From Leifsonia aquatica (GTDB lineage Bacteria > Actinomycetota > Actinomycetes > Actinomycetales > Microbacteriaceae), in assembly GCF_014190775.1 (NCBI RefSeq), contig NZ_JACHVP010000001.1, forward strand, positions 1,860,001 to 1,924,000: a stretch of DNA of 64,000 bases, written 5' to 3'. This document shows, piece by piece, positions 57,462-64,000 of the stretch. The position numbers and the translations under genes were made by a program. Within the stretch, counting starts at the first letter, position 1. Every line of letters starts with the position of its first letter. Under the pieces are notes generated by a model. The model made no database searches. It saw only the letters and a list, made by a program, of their open reading frames with translations, and was not told the origin of the DNA.

Positions 57462-60237
57462 CCTCCTCCACGACCTCCAGGATGTGGCGGTACCGCTGTC
57501 CGGTCGCCCGCGACAGCCCGAGCTCGCAGGTGCGGTTGGCCGACGCGTAGGCGGTCACGGTCCCGGCGGCCGCCGCCTCCGCCGCCAGCACGCCGACCTC
57601 GGCCGCCTCGCGCTCGGTGGCGGAGGCCGTCAGCTCGGGATGCAGCAGCCCGCGGTCTCCCGCGAACGCGCAGCACCCGGCGTCGATCGGCACCGTCACG
57701 TCGGCGGCGACGGCCTCGGCGACGCGCCGCAGCGCGCCGTCGACGCCCAGACGCTGGGTCGAGCAGGTGGGGTGCAGCACCAGCGACGGCAGCTCGTCCA
57801 CCACGTCGAGGCCCGGCAGGAGCGCGGTCGCGGCGAAGTCCACGGAGTCCACGAACCGCAGCCGGCTGTAGTCGCCGCCGGCCTTCACCGCCGCGTCGCG
57901 CAGCGCCTCCAGGCCCTCGGTGCAGGAGGCCGCGTCGCAGACGACGGGCAGCTCGCCGCCACGGGAGGCCGCGAGCAGCGCGGGCAGCACGCGCTCGGAC
58001 ATGCGCTCGTTACCGTCGTGGAAGCCCTTCGACTTCCACGGCGTTCCGCAGCACATCGACGAGATGCCGTCGGGCACGGTCACCTCGACGCCGGCGCGCT
58101 CGCAGAGGGCGAGAAACGCGGCCGTCGAGCCCATCCCACCGCCCTCGGCCCCGAACATCGTGCCGATGCAGGCGGCGAAGAACACGGCCTGCGGCTCGGC
58201 AGCGGTCCGCGGCGAACGGCGCGTGCCGCCCCGGGGCAGGCCGGCGTCGTAGCGGGGCACGGTGTCCGCGCCGAGCAATGCACGGCCGACGTCCGTCGCC
58301 GCGCGCACCAGCGGCGCCGGGAGCGCATCGGCTACGGTGAGCGCCACGCCTCCCCCGCGACTCACCGGTCCCCACGCGGCGGCGGCCGCATCCCACGCCC
58401 CGGCGGCGACGCGGGAGGCGGACTCCCCGCGGAGCAGGCGCACCAGATCACCCGTGTTGATGTTGACCGGGCACGCCGTCTGGCACATCCCATCGACCGC
58501 GCAGGTCTGCACGCCCGCGTACTCGTAGTCGTCGCGCAGCTCGGCGGCGAGCGCCTCGTCGCCCGCCAGCTGTGCCGCCCGCAGCTCCCGCCGCAGCACG
58601 ATGCGCTGGCGCGGGGTGAGGGTGAGGTCGCGGGAGGGACAGGCCGGTTCGCAGTAGCCGCACTCGACGCAGCGGTCGACCTCGTCCTCGACCGGCGGCG
58701 CGGTCTTGAGGTCGCGCAGGTACGAGTCCGGGTCGTCGCTCAGCAGCACGCCCGGGTTGAGGATGCCGTGCGGGTCGAACAGCCGCTTGACCTCCTGCAT
58801 CACCGCGTAGAGCTCGTCGCCGTACTGGCGGCGGACGAACGGCGCCATGATGCGGCCCGTGCCGTGCTCGGCCTTGAGCGAGCCGCCGAGGCCGAGGATC
58901 AGCTCGACCATGTCGTCGGTGAAGGCGCGGTACCGGTCGACGCCGCTGGGCTCCCCCAGCCGCTCGCTGAGCATGAAGTGGATGTTGCCGTCCTTCGCGT
59001 GCCCGAAGATCACGCTGTCCTCGTAGCCGTGGGCGGCGAACAGGTCGCGCAGGCCGGCGCAGGCGTCGAGCAGGGTCGGCACCGGCACGACGACGTCCTC
59101 GAGCAGGGCGGTGGTGCCGGGTGCGCGGGCTTCGGCGACCGTCGTGTAGAGGCCCTTGCGGATGTGCCAGAGGGCCGCGCGCTCGGCCGCGTCGGTCGTG
59201 AAGCGCAGCGGGAGGCTGAGCGGCAGGGCGTCGAAGACCGGCGCCGCGTCGGCGCGCGCGGCCTCGGCGGCCTGCGCGTCCGGCCCGTGGAACTCGATCA
59301 GGAAGGCGGCGTGGTCGTCGATCGTCAGCTCCCGCAGCTCCGTGGGCGCGTCGTCGGCGCGGGCGGCCAGGCGCAGGGAGGTGGAGTCCATCAGTTCGAC
59401 GGTCGCCGCGCCGGTGGCCACGATCGCGGGCAGGGCGGCGGTGGCCTCACGCAGGGTCGCGAACACCGCGAGCGCCGTCGTCGCGGCGGGATGCAGCGTG
59501 ACCGTACGGAAGACCGCCTCGGCCACGAAGCCGAGGGTGCCCTCGCTGCCGACGATGAGATGGGTCAGGATGTCGACCGCGCTGTCGAAGTCGAGGAACG
59601 CATTGATGCCGTAGCCCATGGTGTTCTTCATGGCGAAGAAGCGCTCGACGGTCGCCACCGAGGCCGGGTCGGCGCGCACGCGGTCGCGCAGTGCGAGCAG
59701 CCCGGCGTGCAGCTCCGGCTCGGCGGCGCGCAGGCGCTCGTCGGCGTCGGCGAGGGAGGTGTCGAGCACCGTCCCGCTGGGGAGCACCACGACGAGCGAT
59801 TCCAGGGTCCGGTAGGTGTTCTTCTCGATGCCGCAGGCCATGCCGCTCGAGTTGTTCGCGACGACGCCGCCGATCGTGCAGGCGATCTCGCTCGCCGGGT
59901 CGGGCCCGAGCTTGCGCCCGTGCCGGGCGAGGCGGGCGTTCACCTGGCGGACGGTCATCCCGGGCTGCACCCGCACGCGCGCGCCGCCGTCGAGCACATC
60001 GGCGGTGCGGAACGCGTGGCGCGTGTCGGCGAGGACCCCGGCCGTCACCCCCTGGCCAGACAGGCTGGTGCCGCCCGAACGGAACGTCACCGGCAGACCG
60101 CGATCGCGGGCGGAGACGAGGAGCTCGGCGACCTCCTGAGCCGTGCCCGGGCGGGCGACCTCGGCGGGGACCAGCAGGTAGTGCGACGCGTCGTGCGCGG
60201 CCGCGTGGCGGTCGATGGCTTTCGTGGAGGCGGTCAC
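57412..60237 (-). CDS. FAD-binding oxidase / D-lactate dehydrogenase-like with 4Fe-4S and CCG domains
   Basis: This 941-residue protein combines several domains. An FAD-binding type 4 domain comes first (about 30-210; TFRSGGTSLSGQGVTAGVL, VVANNSSGMACG), then an FAD-oxidase C-terminal domain (about 260-520; GTGRIMAPFVRRQYG). A two-cluster ferredoxin domain follows (CVECGYCEPACPS at about 535, CAVDGMCQTACPVN at about 590). Cysteine-rich CCG modules close it (CCGTPWKSKGF and CCAFAGDRG). The layout matches GlcD-GlcF fusions and Dld-type respiratory D-lactate dehydrogenases. It starts at GTG 60237, overlapping the kinase stop by 4 nt. Its coupling to a BadF kinase suggests D-lactate from muramic acid. 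Confidence 0.9.
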   Translation of the reverse strand: MTASTKAIDRHAAAHDASHYLLVPAEVARPGTAQEVAELLVSARDRGLPVTFRSGGTSLSGQGVTAGVLADTRHAFRTADVLDGGARVRVQPGMTVRQVNARLARHGRKLGPDPASEIACTIGGVVANNSSGMACGIEKNTYRTLESLVVVLPSGTVLDTSLADADERLRAAEPELHAGLLALRDRVRADPASVATVERFFAMKNTMGYGINAFLDFDSAVDILTHLIVGSEGTLGFVAEAVFRTVTLHPAATTALAVFATLREATAALPAIVATGAATVELMDSTSLRLAARADDAPTELRELTIDDHAAFLIEFHGPDAQAAEAARADAAPVFDALPLSLPLRFTTDAAERAALWHIRKGLYTTVAEARAPGTTALLEDVVVPVPTLLDACAGLRDLFAAHGYEDSVIFGHAKDGNIHFMLSERLGEPSGVDRYRAFTDDMVELILGLGGSLKAEHGTGRIMAPFVRRQYGDELYAVMQEVKRLFDPHGILNPGVLLSDDPDSYLRDLKTAPPVEDEVDRCVECGYCEPACPSRDLTLTPRQRIVLRRELRAAQLAGDEALAAELRDDYEYAGVQTCAVDGMCQTACPVNINTGDLVRLLRGESASRVAAGAWDAAAAAWGPVSRGGGVALTVADALPAPLVRAATDVGRALLGADTVPRYDAGLPRGGTRRSPRTAAEPQAVFFAACIGTMFGAEGGGMGSTAAFLALCERAGVEVTVPDGISSMCCGTPWKSKGFHDGNERMSERVLPALLAASRGGELPVVCDAASCTEGLEALRDAAVKAGGDYSRLRFVDSVDFAATALLPGLDVVDELPSLVLHPTCSTQRLGVDGALRRVAEAVAADVTVPIDAGCCAFAGDRGLLHPELTASATEREAAEVGVLAAEAAAAGTVTAYASANRTCELGLSRATGQRYRHILEVVEEATRPRPAAPAGRPSTR

Positions 60238-61163
60238 GGTCGGTCTCCTGCAGGGTCGATGGTGAGGTAGGGCGGGTGACCGCCGGCGGGCAGGCCGTCC
60301 GCGTCGGCCAGGAGGAGTGCGCCGTCGAGCGGGCGCACCGCCGGGGTCAGCAGTTCCACACCCGGAGCCGTCTGAGCGAGACGTTCGCGCAGCGGGTCGA
60401 GCAGCAGCGCACCGACCCCGGTCACGCCGCCGATCACGGCCAGCCTGCGCGGGACGGGCGCGGCGAGCAATGCCCCCGCCGTCGCGGCGAGCGCCTCCGC
60501 GGCGTCGCGCCAGATCCCCAGCGCGACCGCATCCCCTGCCCGGGCGGCATCGGCGACCGCGGGAGCGAAGGAGGCGAGGACGCCCGCGCGATCGCCGCGG
60601 GTGTACAGGCGCGACGGGAGGCTCTCGGCCGGCCCGAGCAGACGCTCGGCGGCGGCCAGCAGCACGGGCGATCCGCCGGGGCGGCCGTCGTGCTCGCGCA
60701 CCGCAGCGCGCAACCCCGCGAGGCCGATCCACGCGCCGCCACCCTCATCGCCGAGGAGGTGGCCCCAGCCGTCGGCCCGGCGCCAGAACTCGTGGAAGTC
60801 CGTCGCGAGCCCGACCACGCCCGTCCCGACCGCGAGCACGGCGCCGCCGTCGAGGCCGAGGGCGGCCGCGGCAGCCGTCACGGCGTCGGAGGCGAGCAGG
60901 AGGCGCGCGTGCGGCCAGCGTCGGCGCAGCTCGGCGAGGACGGCGTCGGGCGGGGTCAGGCCGAGCAGGCCGCTCATCCCCACCGAGACCGTGGCGACGG
61001 CCGCGAGACCCGCCGTCGGCAGCCCGGCGAGCAGGTCGTCGAGCAGGGGCGCGACGCGGATGCCGTCGGGGCCGACGCTGACCCCGGGACCGGTCGCCGG
61101 CTCCTCCCCCGTGAGCGCCGCGCGCGAGCCGGTCCCGCCGATGTCGATCGCGAGCACGCTCAC
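60234..61163 (-). CDS. BadF/BadG/BcrA-family kinase (N-acetylglucosamine/N-acetylmuramic acid kinase-like)
   Basis: This 309-residue ASKHA-fold protein has phosphate loop 1 AIDIGGTGSRAAL, ASDAVTAAAAALGLDGG, and the second loop LAVGTGVVGLA. GWGHLLGDEGGGAWIG is characteristic of GlcNAc kinase NAGK/MurK-type proteins rather than benzoyl-CoA reductase activators, and it lacks the iron-sulfur cysteines of those. It should phosphorylate an amino sugar with ATP. GTG 61163 has GGAG just upstream. It is first in the operon, with the flavoprotein gene coupled behind it, and divergent from an RpiR regulator. Confidence 0.83.
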   Translation of the reverse strand: MSVLAIDIGGTGSRAALTGEEPATGPGVSVGPDGIRVAPLLDDLLAGLPTAGLAAVATVSVGMSGLLGLTPPDAVLAELRRRWPHARLLLASDAVTAAAAALGLDGGAVLAVGTGVVGLATDFHEFWRRADGWGHLLGDEGGGAWIGLAGLRAAVREHDGRPGGSPVLLAAAERLLGPAESLPSRLYTRGDRAGVLASFAPAVADAARAGDAVALGIWRDAAEALAATAGALLAAPVPRRLAVIGGVTGVGALLLDPLRERLAQTAPGVELLTPAVRPLDGALLLADADGLPAGGHPPYLTIDPAGDRP

Positions 61164-61297
61164 GCTCCGGTCACCCCGTCGATCCCTCGGCGCACGGCCG
61201 CCTCCTTCGTCGCACCCGCCGGTCCGCTCGGACCGCCAGGAAACACCATGACGCAAATTTACCGCCGATTCAATTCGAAGGAATATCGTTTACATGT

Positions 61298-61316
61298 CGC
61301 GTTCCTCCGGAACGCG
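61298..61316. promoter_or_regulatory. Palindrome in the kinase/RpiR divergent control region
   Basis: CGCGTTCC-TCC-GGAACGCG is a perfect 8-bp inverted repeat 14 bp before the RpiR start. It may be an operator or leader hairpin. The AT-rich stretch 61253-61296 beside it (CAATTCGAAGGAATATCG) is probably the divergent promoter region; a TATCGT box is at 61284-61289. Confidence 0.4.
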
Positions 61317-61329
61317 CGGAGAGGACGCG

Positions 61330-62208
61330 ATGAACGTGGACGCCGTCGCCCGCATCGGGCAGGCCCTTCCGGGCCTGCGCCCGTCGGAGCAGCGGGTCGG
61401 CCGGCTGATCCTGGCCGAGCCCGCCGCGGTCGTCGACCTGCCCATCACCGGCCTCGCCGAGCGCTGCGAGGTCTCCGTCGCCACCGTCGTCCGGTTCTGC
61501 CAGGCCGTCGGATACGCGGGATACGGCGCGCTGCGGCTCGACCTGGCCTCCACACGCGGGCGCGAGGAGGTGTCGCTCGGCCGGTTCGGTGTCGCCGACG
61601 CCGAGATCGCGCCCGACGACGACGGCCGCGACGTGCTGGCCAAGATCGCCTATCACGAGGCCCGCGCGATCGAATCGACCGCGGCCAGCGTCGACGTCCC
61701 GACCCTCGACGCGGTGGCCGACGCCGTGGTCGCCGCCGACCGCGTCGAGATCTACGGCGCCGCCTCCAGCAGCCTCGCCGCGATCGACCTGCAGCAGAAG
61801 CTGCACCGCATCGGCGTCATCGCCTTCAACACCAGCGACATCCACCTGGCGCTCACCGGCGCCGCCCTCCTGACCGAGCGGTCGGTCTCGATCGGGTTCT
61901 CGCACTCCGGGCTGACGCTGGAGGCCGTGGACAGCCTCCGGACGGCGCAACGGTCCGGAGCGACGACGGTCGCGGTCACGAACTTCCCCGCGTCGCCGAT
62001 CGCGCAGCACGCCGACCATGTGCTCGTCACCAGCGCCAGCGAGACCCGCTACCGGCCGGGCGCGATGTCGAGCCGGATCGCGCAGCTCGCCGTCGTCGAC
62101 TTCCTGTTCGTGCGCATCGTGCAGCGGCTCGACCCCGACTCCCTCCCCTCGCTGCAGCTGACCTACGACGCGGTACAGACCCACCGCCACCCGCACCGCG
62201 ACGAGTGA
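61330..62208 (+). CDS. RpiR/MurR-family transcriptional regulator
   Basis: This 292-residue protein has an N-terminal RpiR helix-turn-helix (about 10-75; LRPSEQRVGRLILAEPAAVV, CEVSVATVVRFCQAVGYAGY). A SIS sugar-phosphate-binding domain follows (about 115-260; YGAASSSLAAIDLQQKLHRI, SIGFSHSGLTLEAVD). MurR, the best-known member, represses N-acetylmuramic-acid catabolism and responds to MurNAc 6-phosphate. It is divergent from the amino-sugar kinase/D-lactate dehydrogenase operon and most likely controls it. ATG 61330 has GAGAGGAC upstream; ATG 61294 would add 12 residues. Confidence 0.9.
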   Translation: MNVDAVARIGQALPGLRPSEQRVGRLILAEPAAVVDLPITGLAERCEVSVATVVRFCQAVGYAGYGALRLDLASTRGREEVSLGRFGVADAEIAPDDDGRDVLAKIAYHEARAIESTAASVDVPTLDAVADAVVAADRVEIYGAASSSLAAIDLQQKLHRIGVIAFNTSDIHLALTGAALLTERSVSIGFSHSGLTLEAVDSLRTAQRSGATTVAVTNFPASPIAQHADHVLVTSASETRYRPGAMSSRIAQLAVVDFLFVRIVQRLDPDSLPSLQLTYDAVQTHRHPHRDE

Positions 62209-62280
62209 GCAGCGGTTGAGCCGCCGCTGAGTCTTCGCTGTGGACCGCCTCCCGGCGCCCCGAGCCGCGCCGAGACGTCT

Positions 62281-62286
62281 TACGCT
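62281..62286 (+). promoter_or_regulatory. -10 box of the glutathione peroxidase gene, leaderless geometry
   Basis: TACGCT lies 6 nt before ATG 62293. Confidence 0.5.
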
Positions 62287-62292
62287 CGCATC

Positions 62293-62781
62293 ATGAGCCT
62301 CATGGACATCCCCTTCAGCACCATCGACGGCGCTCCCGCCTCGCTCGCCGACTACTCCGGCAAGGTGATCCTGATCGTCAACGTGGCCTCCCGCTGCGGC
62401 CTGGCGCCGCAGTACGAGAAGCTCGAGAAGTTGCAGGAGACCTACGGCGATCGCGGCTTCACCGTGATCGGGTTCCCGAGCAACCAGTTCCTCCAGGAGC
62501 TGAGCTCGACCGACGCCATCAAGGAGTACTGCTCCACCACGTGGGGCGTGACCTTCCCGATGATGGAGAAGGTGCGCGTGAACGGCCGTTCGGCGCACCC
62601 CCTCTACGCGGAGCTGACCACGCACCCCGATCAGGCGGGCAAGGCCGGCAAGGTCAAGTGGAACTTCGAGAAGTTCGTGGTGACGCCCGACGGCGCCGTC
62701 CACCGCTTCCGTCCGACGACGGAGCCCGACGACCCGGCGATCCTCTCGCTGATCGAGGAGACCCTGCCCGCTGCGGCCTGA
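62293..62781 (+). CDS. Glutathione peroxidase family protein (thioredoxin-type peroxidase)
   Basis: This 162-residue peroxidase reduces hydroperoxides. The peroxidatic Cys is Cys35 (VASRCGLAPQY), with the Gln and Trp of the active site in FPSNQF and VKWNFEKF. A second Cys (YCSTTWGVTFP) is in the position of the resolving cysteine found in thioredoxin-dependent bacterial forms. Actinobacteria generally use mycothiol and thioredoxin rather than glutathione, so a thioredoxin partner is likely. ATG 62293 follows TACGCT by 6 nt. Confidence 0.94.
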   Translation: MSLMDIPFSTIDGAPASLADYSGKVILIVNVASRCGLAPQYEKLEKLQETYGDRGFTVIGFPSNQFLQELSSTDAIKEYCSTTWGVTFPMMEKVRVNGRSAHPLYAELTTHPDQAGKAGKVKWNFEKFVVTPDGAVHRFRPTTEPDDPAILSLIEETLPAAA

Positions 62782-62808
62782 GCGCCGCCTCGGTGACCGG
62801 AGGCCGGT

Positions 62809-63099
62809 TCAGGCCCGGCGGAACCAGCGTCCGCCGACGCGCTCGGTGAGCCGCCAGCCGGATGTCTCGGCCAGTGCTCGCACGCTCGCCAGCGTGTGCT
62901 CGGCGATGTCGAGCGCCTCCGGCACGGACTCGGCGACGAAGCGGACGGTGAGGCGGGCCTCCCGTGCGACCACGTCGACACTCGAGGCCTCGACGACCGT
63001 CCGTTCGGCGGCGGCAGCTGCAGCGGCCGGCTCGACGGCCTGCGGGGCGACCCCGGCGCGCAGAGCGCCGACAGACACGATGACACGATAAGAAGGCAC
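62809..63099 (-). CDS. Small conserved-looking protein of unknown function
   Basis: This 96-residue protein starts PSYRVIVSVGALRAGVAPQ. An Ala-rich helix and an alternating strand pattern (EARLTVRFVAESVPEALDIA) follow, ending GWRLTERVGGRWFRRA. The predicted fold is alpha/beta without membrane segments or cysteines. I do not recognise it; the C-terminal half resembles the layout of small ligand-binding or dodecin-size proteins only loosely. GTG 63099 has TAGGCT 7 nt upstream. It is divergent from the DksA-like gene. Confidence 0.6.
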   Translation of the reverse strand: MPSYRVIVSVGALRAGVAPQAVEPAAAAAAAERTVVEASSVDVVAREARLTVRFVAESVPEALDIAEHTLASVRALAETSGWRLTERVGGRWFRRA

Positions 63100-63159
63100 G
63101 GCTCCGAGCCTACGGGCGCAGCCGGGGTTACCCTCTGACGGGGGGAAAGGAGTGCGCCG

Positions 63160-63570
63160 ATGCACACGACGGATACGGGAACGCTCGATCTCTACGGCGT
63201 GAGCGGTCTGAGCGAGGACGAGCTCGAGGAGTTCGCCGCCGTGCTCGATCGACGACGCCACGACGACATCGCCGAGGGCGAGCACATCGCCGAGACGCTG
63301 GGCTCGCTGCTGGCCTCGCGGTCGGAGTCGACCGCGGACGACGAGCACGATCCCGAGGGGCCCACGCTCAGCTCGGAGTGGAGCCGGTTGCAGGCGCTGC
63401 GCTCCGACACCGCGCGGGATCTGGCGGCCGTGGACGCCGCCGGCGAGCGCCTCCGCCTCGGCACCTTCGGCATCTGCGCCCACTGCGGCCGGCCGATCGG
63501 CGTCGACCGCCTGCGCGCCCGCCCGACCGCCGAGTTCTGCATCCACTGCGCGATCGCGTCCGAACGCTGA
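63160..63570 (+). CDS. TraR/DksA-family zinc-finger protein
   Basis: This 136-residue protein has an N-terminal helical hairpin region (about 18-95) and a C-terminal C4 zinc finger: Cys106, Cys109 (CAHCGRPIG) and Cys127, Cys130 (FCIHC). DksA-like proteins enter the RNA-polymerase secondary channel and modulate initiation with or without ppGpp. The coiled-coil tip here does not show a clear DxxDxA motif, so its mode may differ. GGGGGAAAGGAG lies upstream of ATG 63160, a rare clear ribosome-binding site in this region. Confidence 0.88.
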   Translation: MHTTDTGTLDLYGVSGLSEDELEEFAAVLDRRRHDDIAEGEHIAETLGSLLASRSESTADDEHDPEGPTLSSEWSRLQALRSDTARDLAAVDAAGERLRLGTFGICAHCGRPIGVDRLRARPTAEFCIHCAIASER

Positions 63571-63631
63571 GAACGGGCCGGCGCACGCGGCGCAGACCCG
63601 TCCCCATCACCGCCTCGCGGCGGCGCGTCGA

Positions 63632-64000
63632 TCAGAAGTTGAACTTGTCGATGTTGTCCTTGTTGAACACGTACGGGTCGCCCAGGAGCACGGTGTTGTC
63701 GTCACCCACCGTGAACTTGCCGAGCTTGCCCGCCTCGAAGGAGTCGCCCTTCTTGCCGGTGATGGTGCCGTCGATCAGCGCCTTGGCGGTGAAGGCCGCC
63801 AGGTAGCCGAGGTCCTCCGGGTTCCAGAGGGCGAACTCGTCGACGGTGCCGTCCTTGACGAACTCGCGCATCTGGTTCGGGGTGCCGAGCCCGGTCAGCT
63901 TGACCTTGCCCTTGGCGTCCGAGGTGGAGAGGTAGCGCGCGGCGGCCGCGACGCCCACCGTGGTCGGCGAGATGATGCCCTTCAGGTCCGGGTGGGTCTG
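63632..64000 (-). CDS. Sugar ABC transporter substrate-binding protein (partial, C-terminal part)
   Basis: Only the C-terminal 122 residues lie in the window; the gene continues past the right edge. The sequence (LKGIISPTTVGVAAAARYLS, LTGLGTPNQMREFVKDGTVD, FALWNPEDLGYLAAFTAKAL) matches the second lobe of type 1 periplasmic binding proteins. It is close to the RhaS/autoinducer-2-binding group of CUT2 importers. It would be lipid-anchored and deliver a sugar such as rhamnose to a permease encoded further right. Substrate is a guess from family resemblance. Confidence 0.85.
   Translation of the reverse strand, partial: QTHPDLKGIISPTTVGVAAAARYLSTSDAKGKVKLTGLGTPNQMREFVKDGTVDEFALWNPEDLGYLAAFTAKALIDGTITGKKGDSFEAGKLGKFTVGDDNTVLLGDPYVFNKDNIDKFNF

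Noticed and set aside
56983-60270. A 1095-codon plus-strand frame opposite the flavoprotein gene
   Set aside because: It lacks any domain, is Arg/Gly/His-rich and mirrors the codon pattern of the recognised flavoprotein on the other strand.

Overview
The window is 64 kb of very GC-rich DNA, densely packed with genes on both strands. Gene content (protein O-mannosyltransferase, MEP-pathway IspE, WXG100/EspC-like secreted proteins, BTAD and LuxR-type ATPase regulators, SARP-style architectures) and codon use point to an Actinomycetota chromosome, most likely Microbacteriaceae (Leifsonia-like). That family assignment is inference. No phage, insertion sequence, CRISPR array or rRNA was seen. One tRNA (Gln, UUG) and one guanidine-III riboswitch are present. 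No gap between genes exceeds 300 bases.

Layout. 1-8.1 kb: a sugar-acid module (IdnD-like and IdnO-like dehydrogenases, FAH-family enzyme, MHS transporter, IclR regulator, D-2-hydroxyacid dehydrogenase, 3-hydroxyisobutyrate-dehydrogenase-like reductase) next to 6-phosphogluconate dehydrogenase. The same IclR-like palindrome lies in both control regions. 8.2-13.6 kb: a TetR/glycosyltransferase pair, then prs, glmU, tRNA-Gln and a MarR regulator. 13.8-20.3 kb: a teichoic-acid-type polymerase/glycosyltransferase fusion, an AidB-like acyl-CoA dehydrogenase, a GNAT and an ABC-F protein.

20.3-28.9 kb: a seven-gene, translationally coupled operon. It encodes a sugar-type ABC importer, phosphotriesterase homologue, ROK kinase, YhfX-like PLP enzyme and SIS isomerase. 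A divergent ROK repressor and a clear operator control it. Its substrate is unknown and it is one of the two best candidates for a new system. 28.9-36.3 kb: a large LuxR regulator, then metG-tatD-rsmA-ispE.

36.5-41.4 kb: a Phd/PIN toxin-antitoxin pair converges on an eight-gene operon that looks like a type VII-linked polymorphic-toxin island. It holds a YbaB-like protein, an EspC-like protein, an effector with an unrecognised C-terminal domain, small putative immunity genes and a degenerate ADP-ribosyltransferase fold. This is the second candidate system.

41.5-54.7 kb: DHFR-like reductase, rsmI, a protein mannosyltransferase, a sedolisin protease, a guanidinium exporter under its riboswitch, MetY with a CoA-binding protein, a methyltransferase, a 1095-residue BTAD ATPase regulator and a DrrAB-type exporter. 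54.9-64 kb: L-serine dehydratase, sulfurtransferase, a large D-lactate-dehydrogenase-like flavoprotein coupled to a BadF-family kinase under a divergent RpiR regulator (possible muramic-acid recycling), glutathione peroxidase, a DksA-like protein and the 3' end of a sugar-binding protein gene.

Two window-wide features stand out. Many first-in-operon genes have a TANNNT hexamer exactly 6-7 nt before the start codon, suggesting leaderless transcripts. Several intergenic spaces carry long, repeated palindromes.
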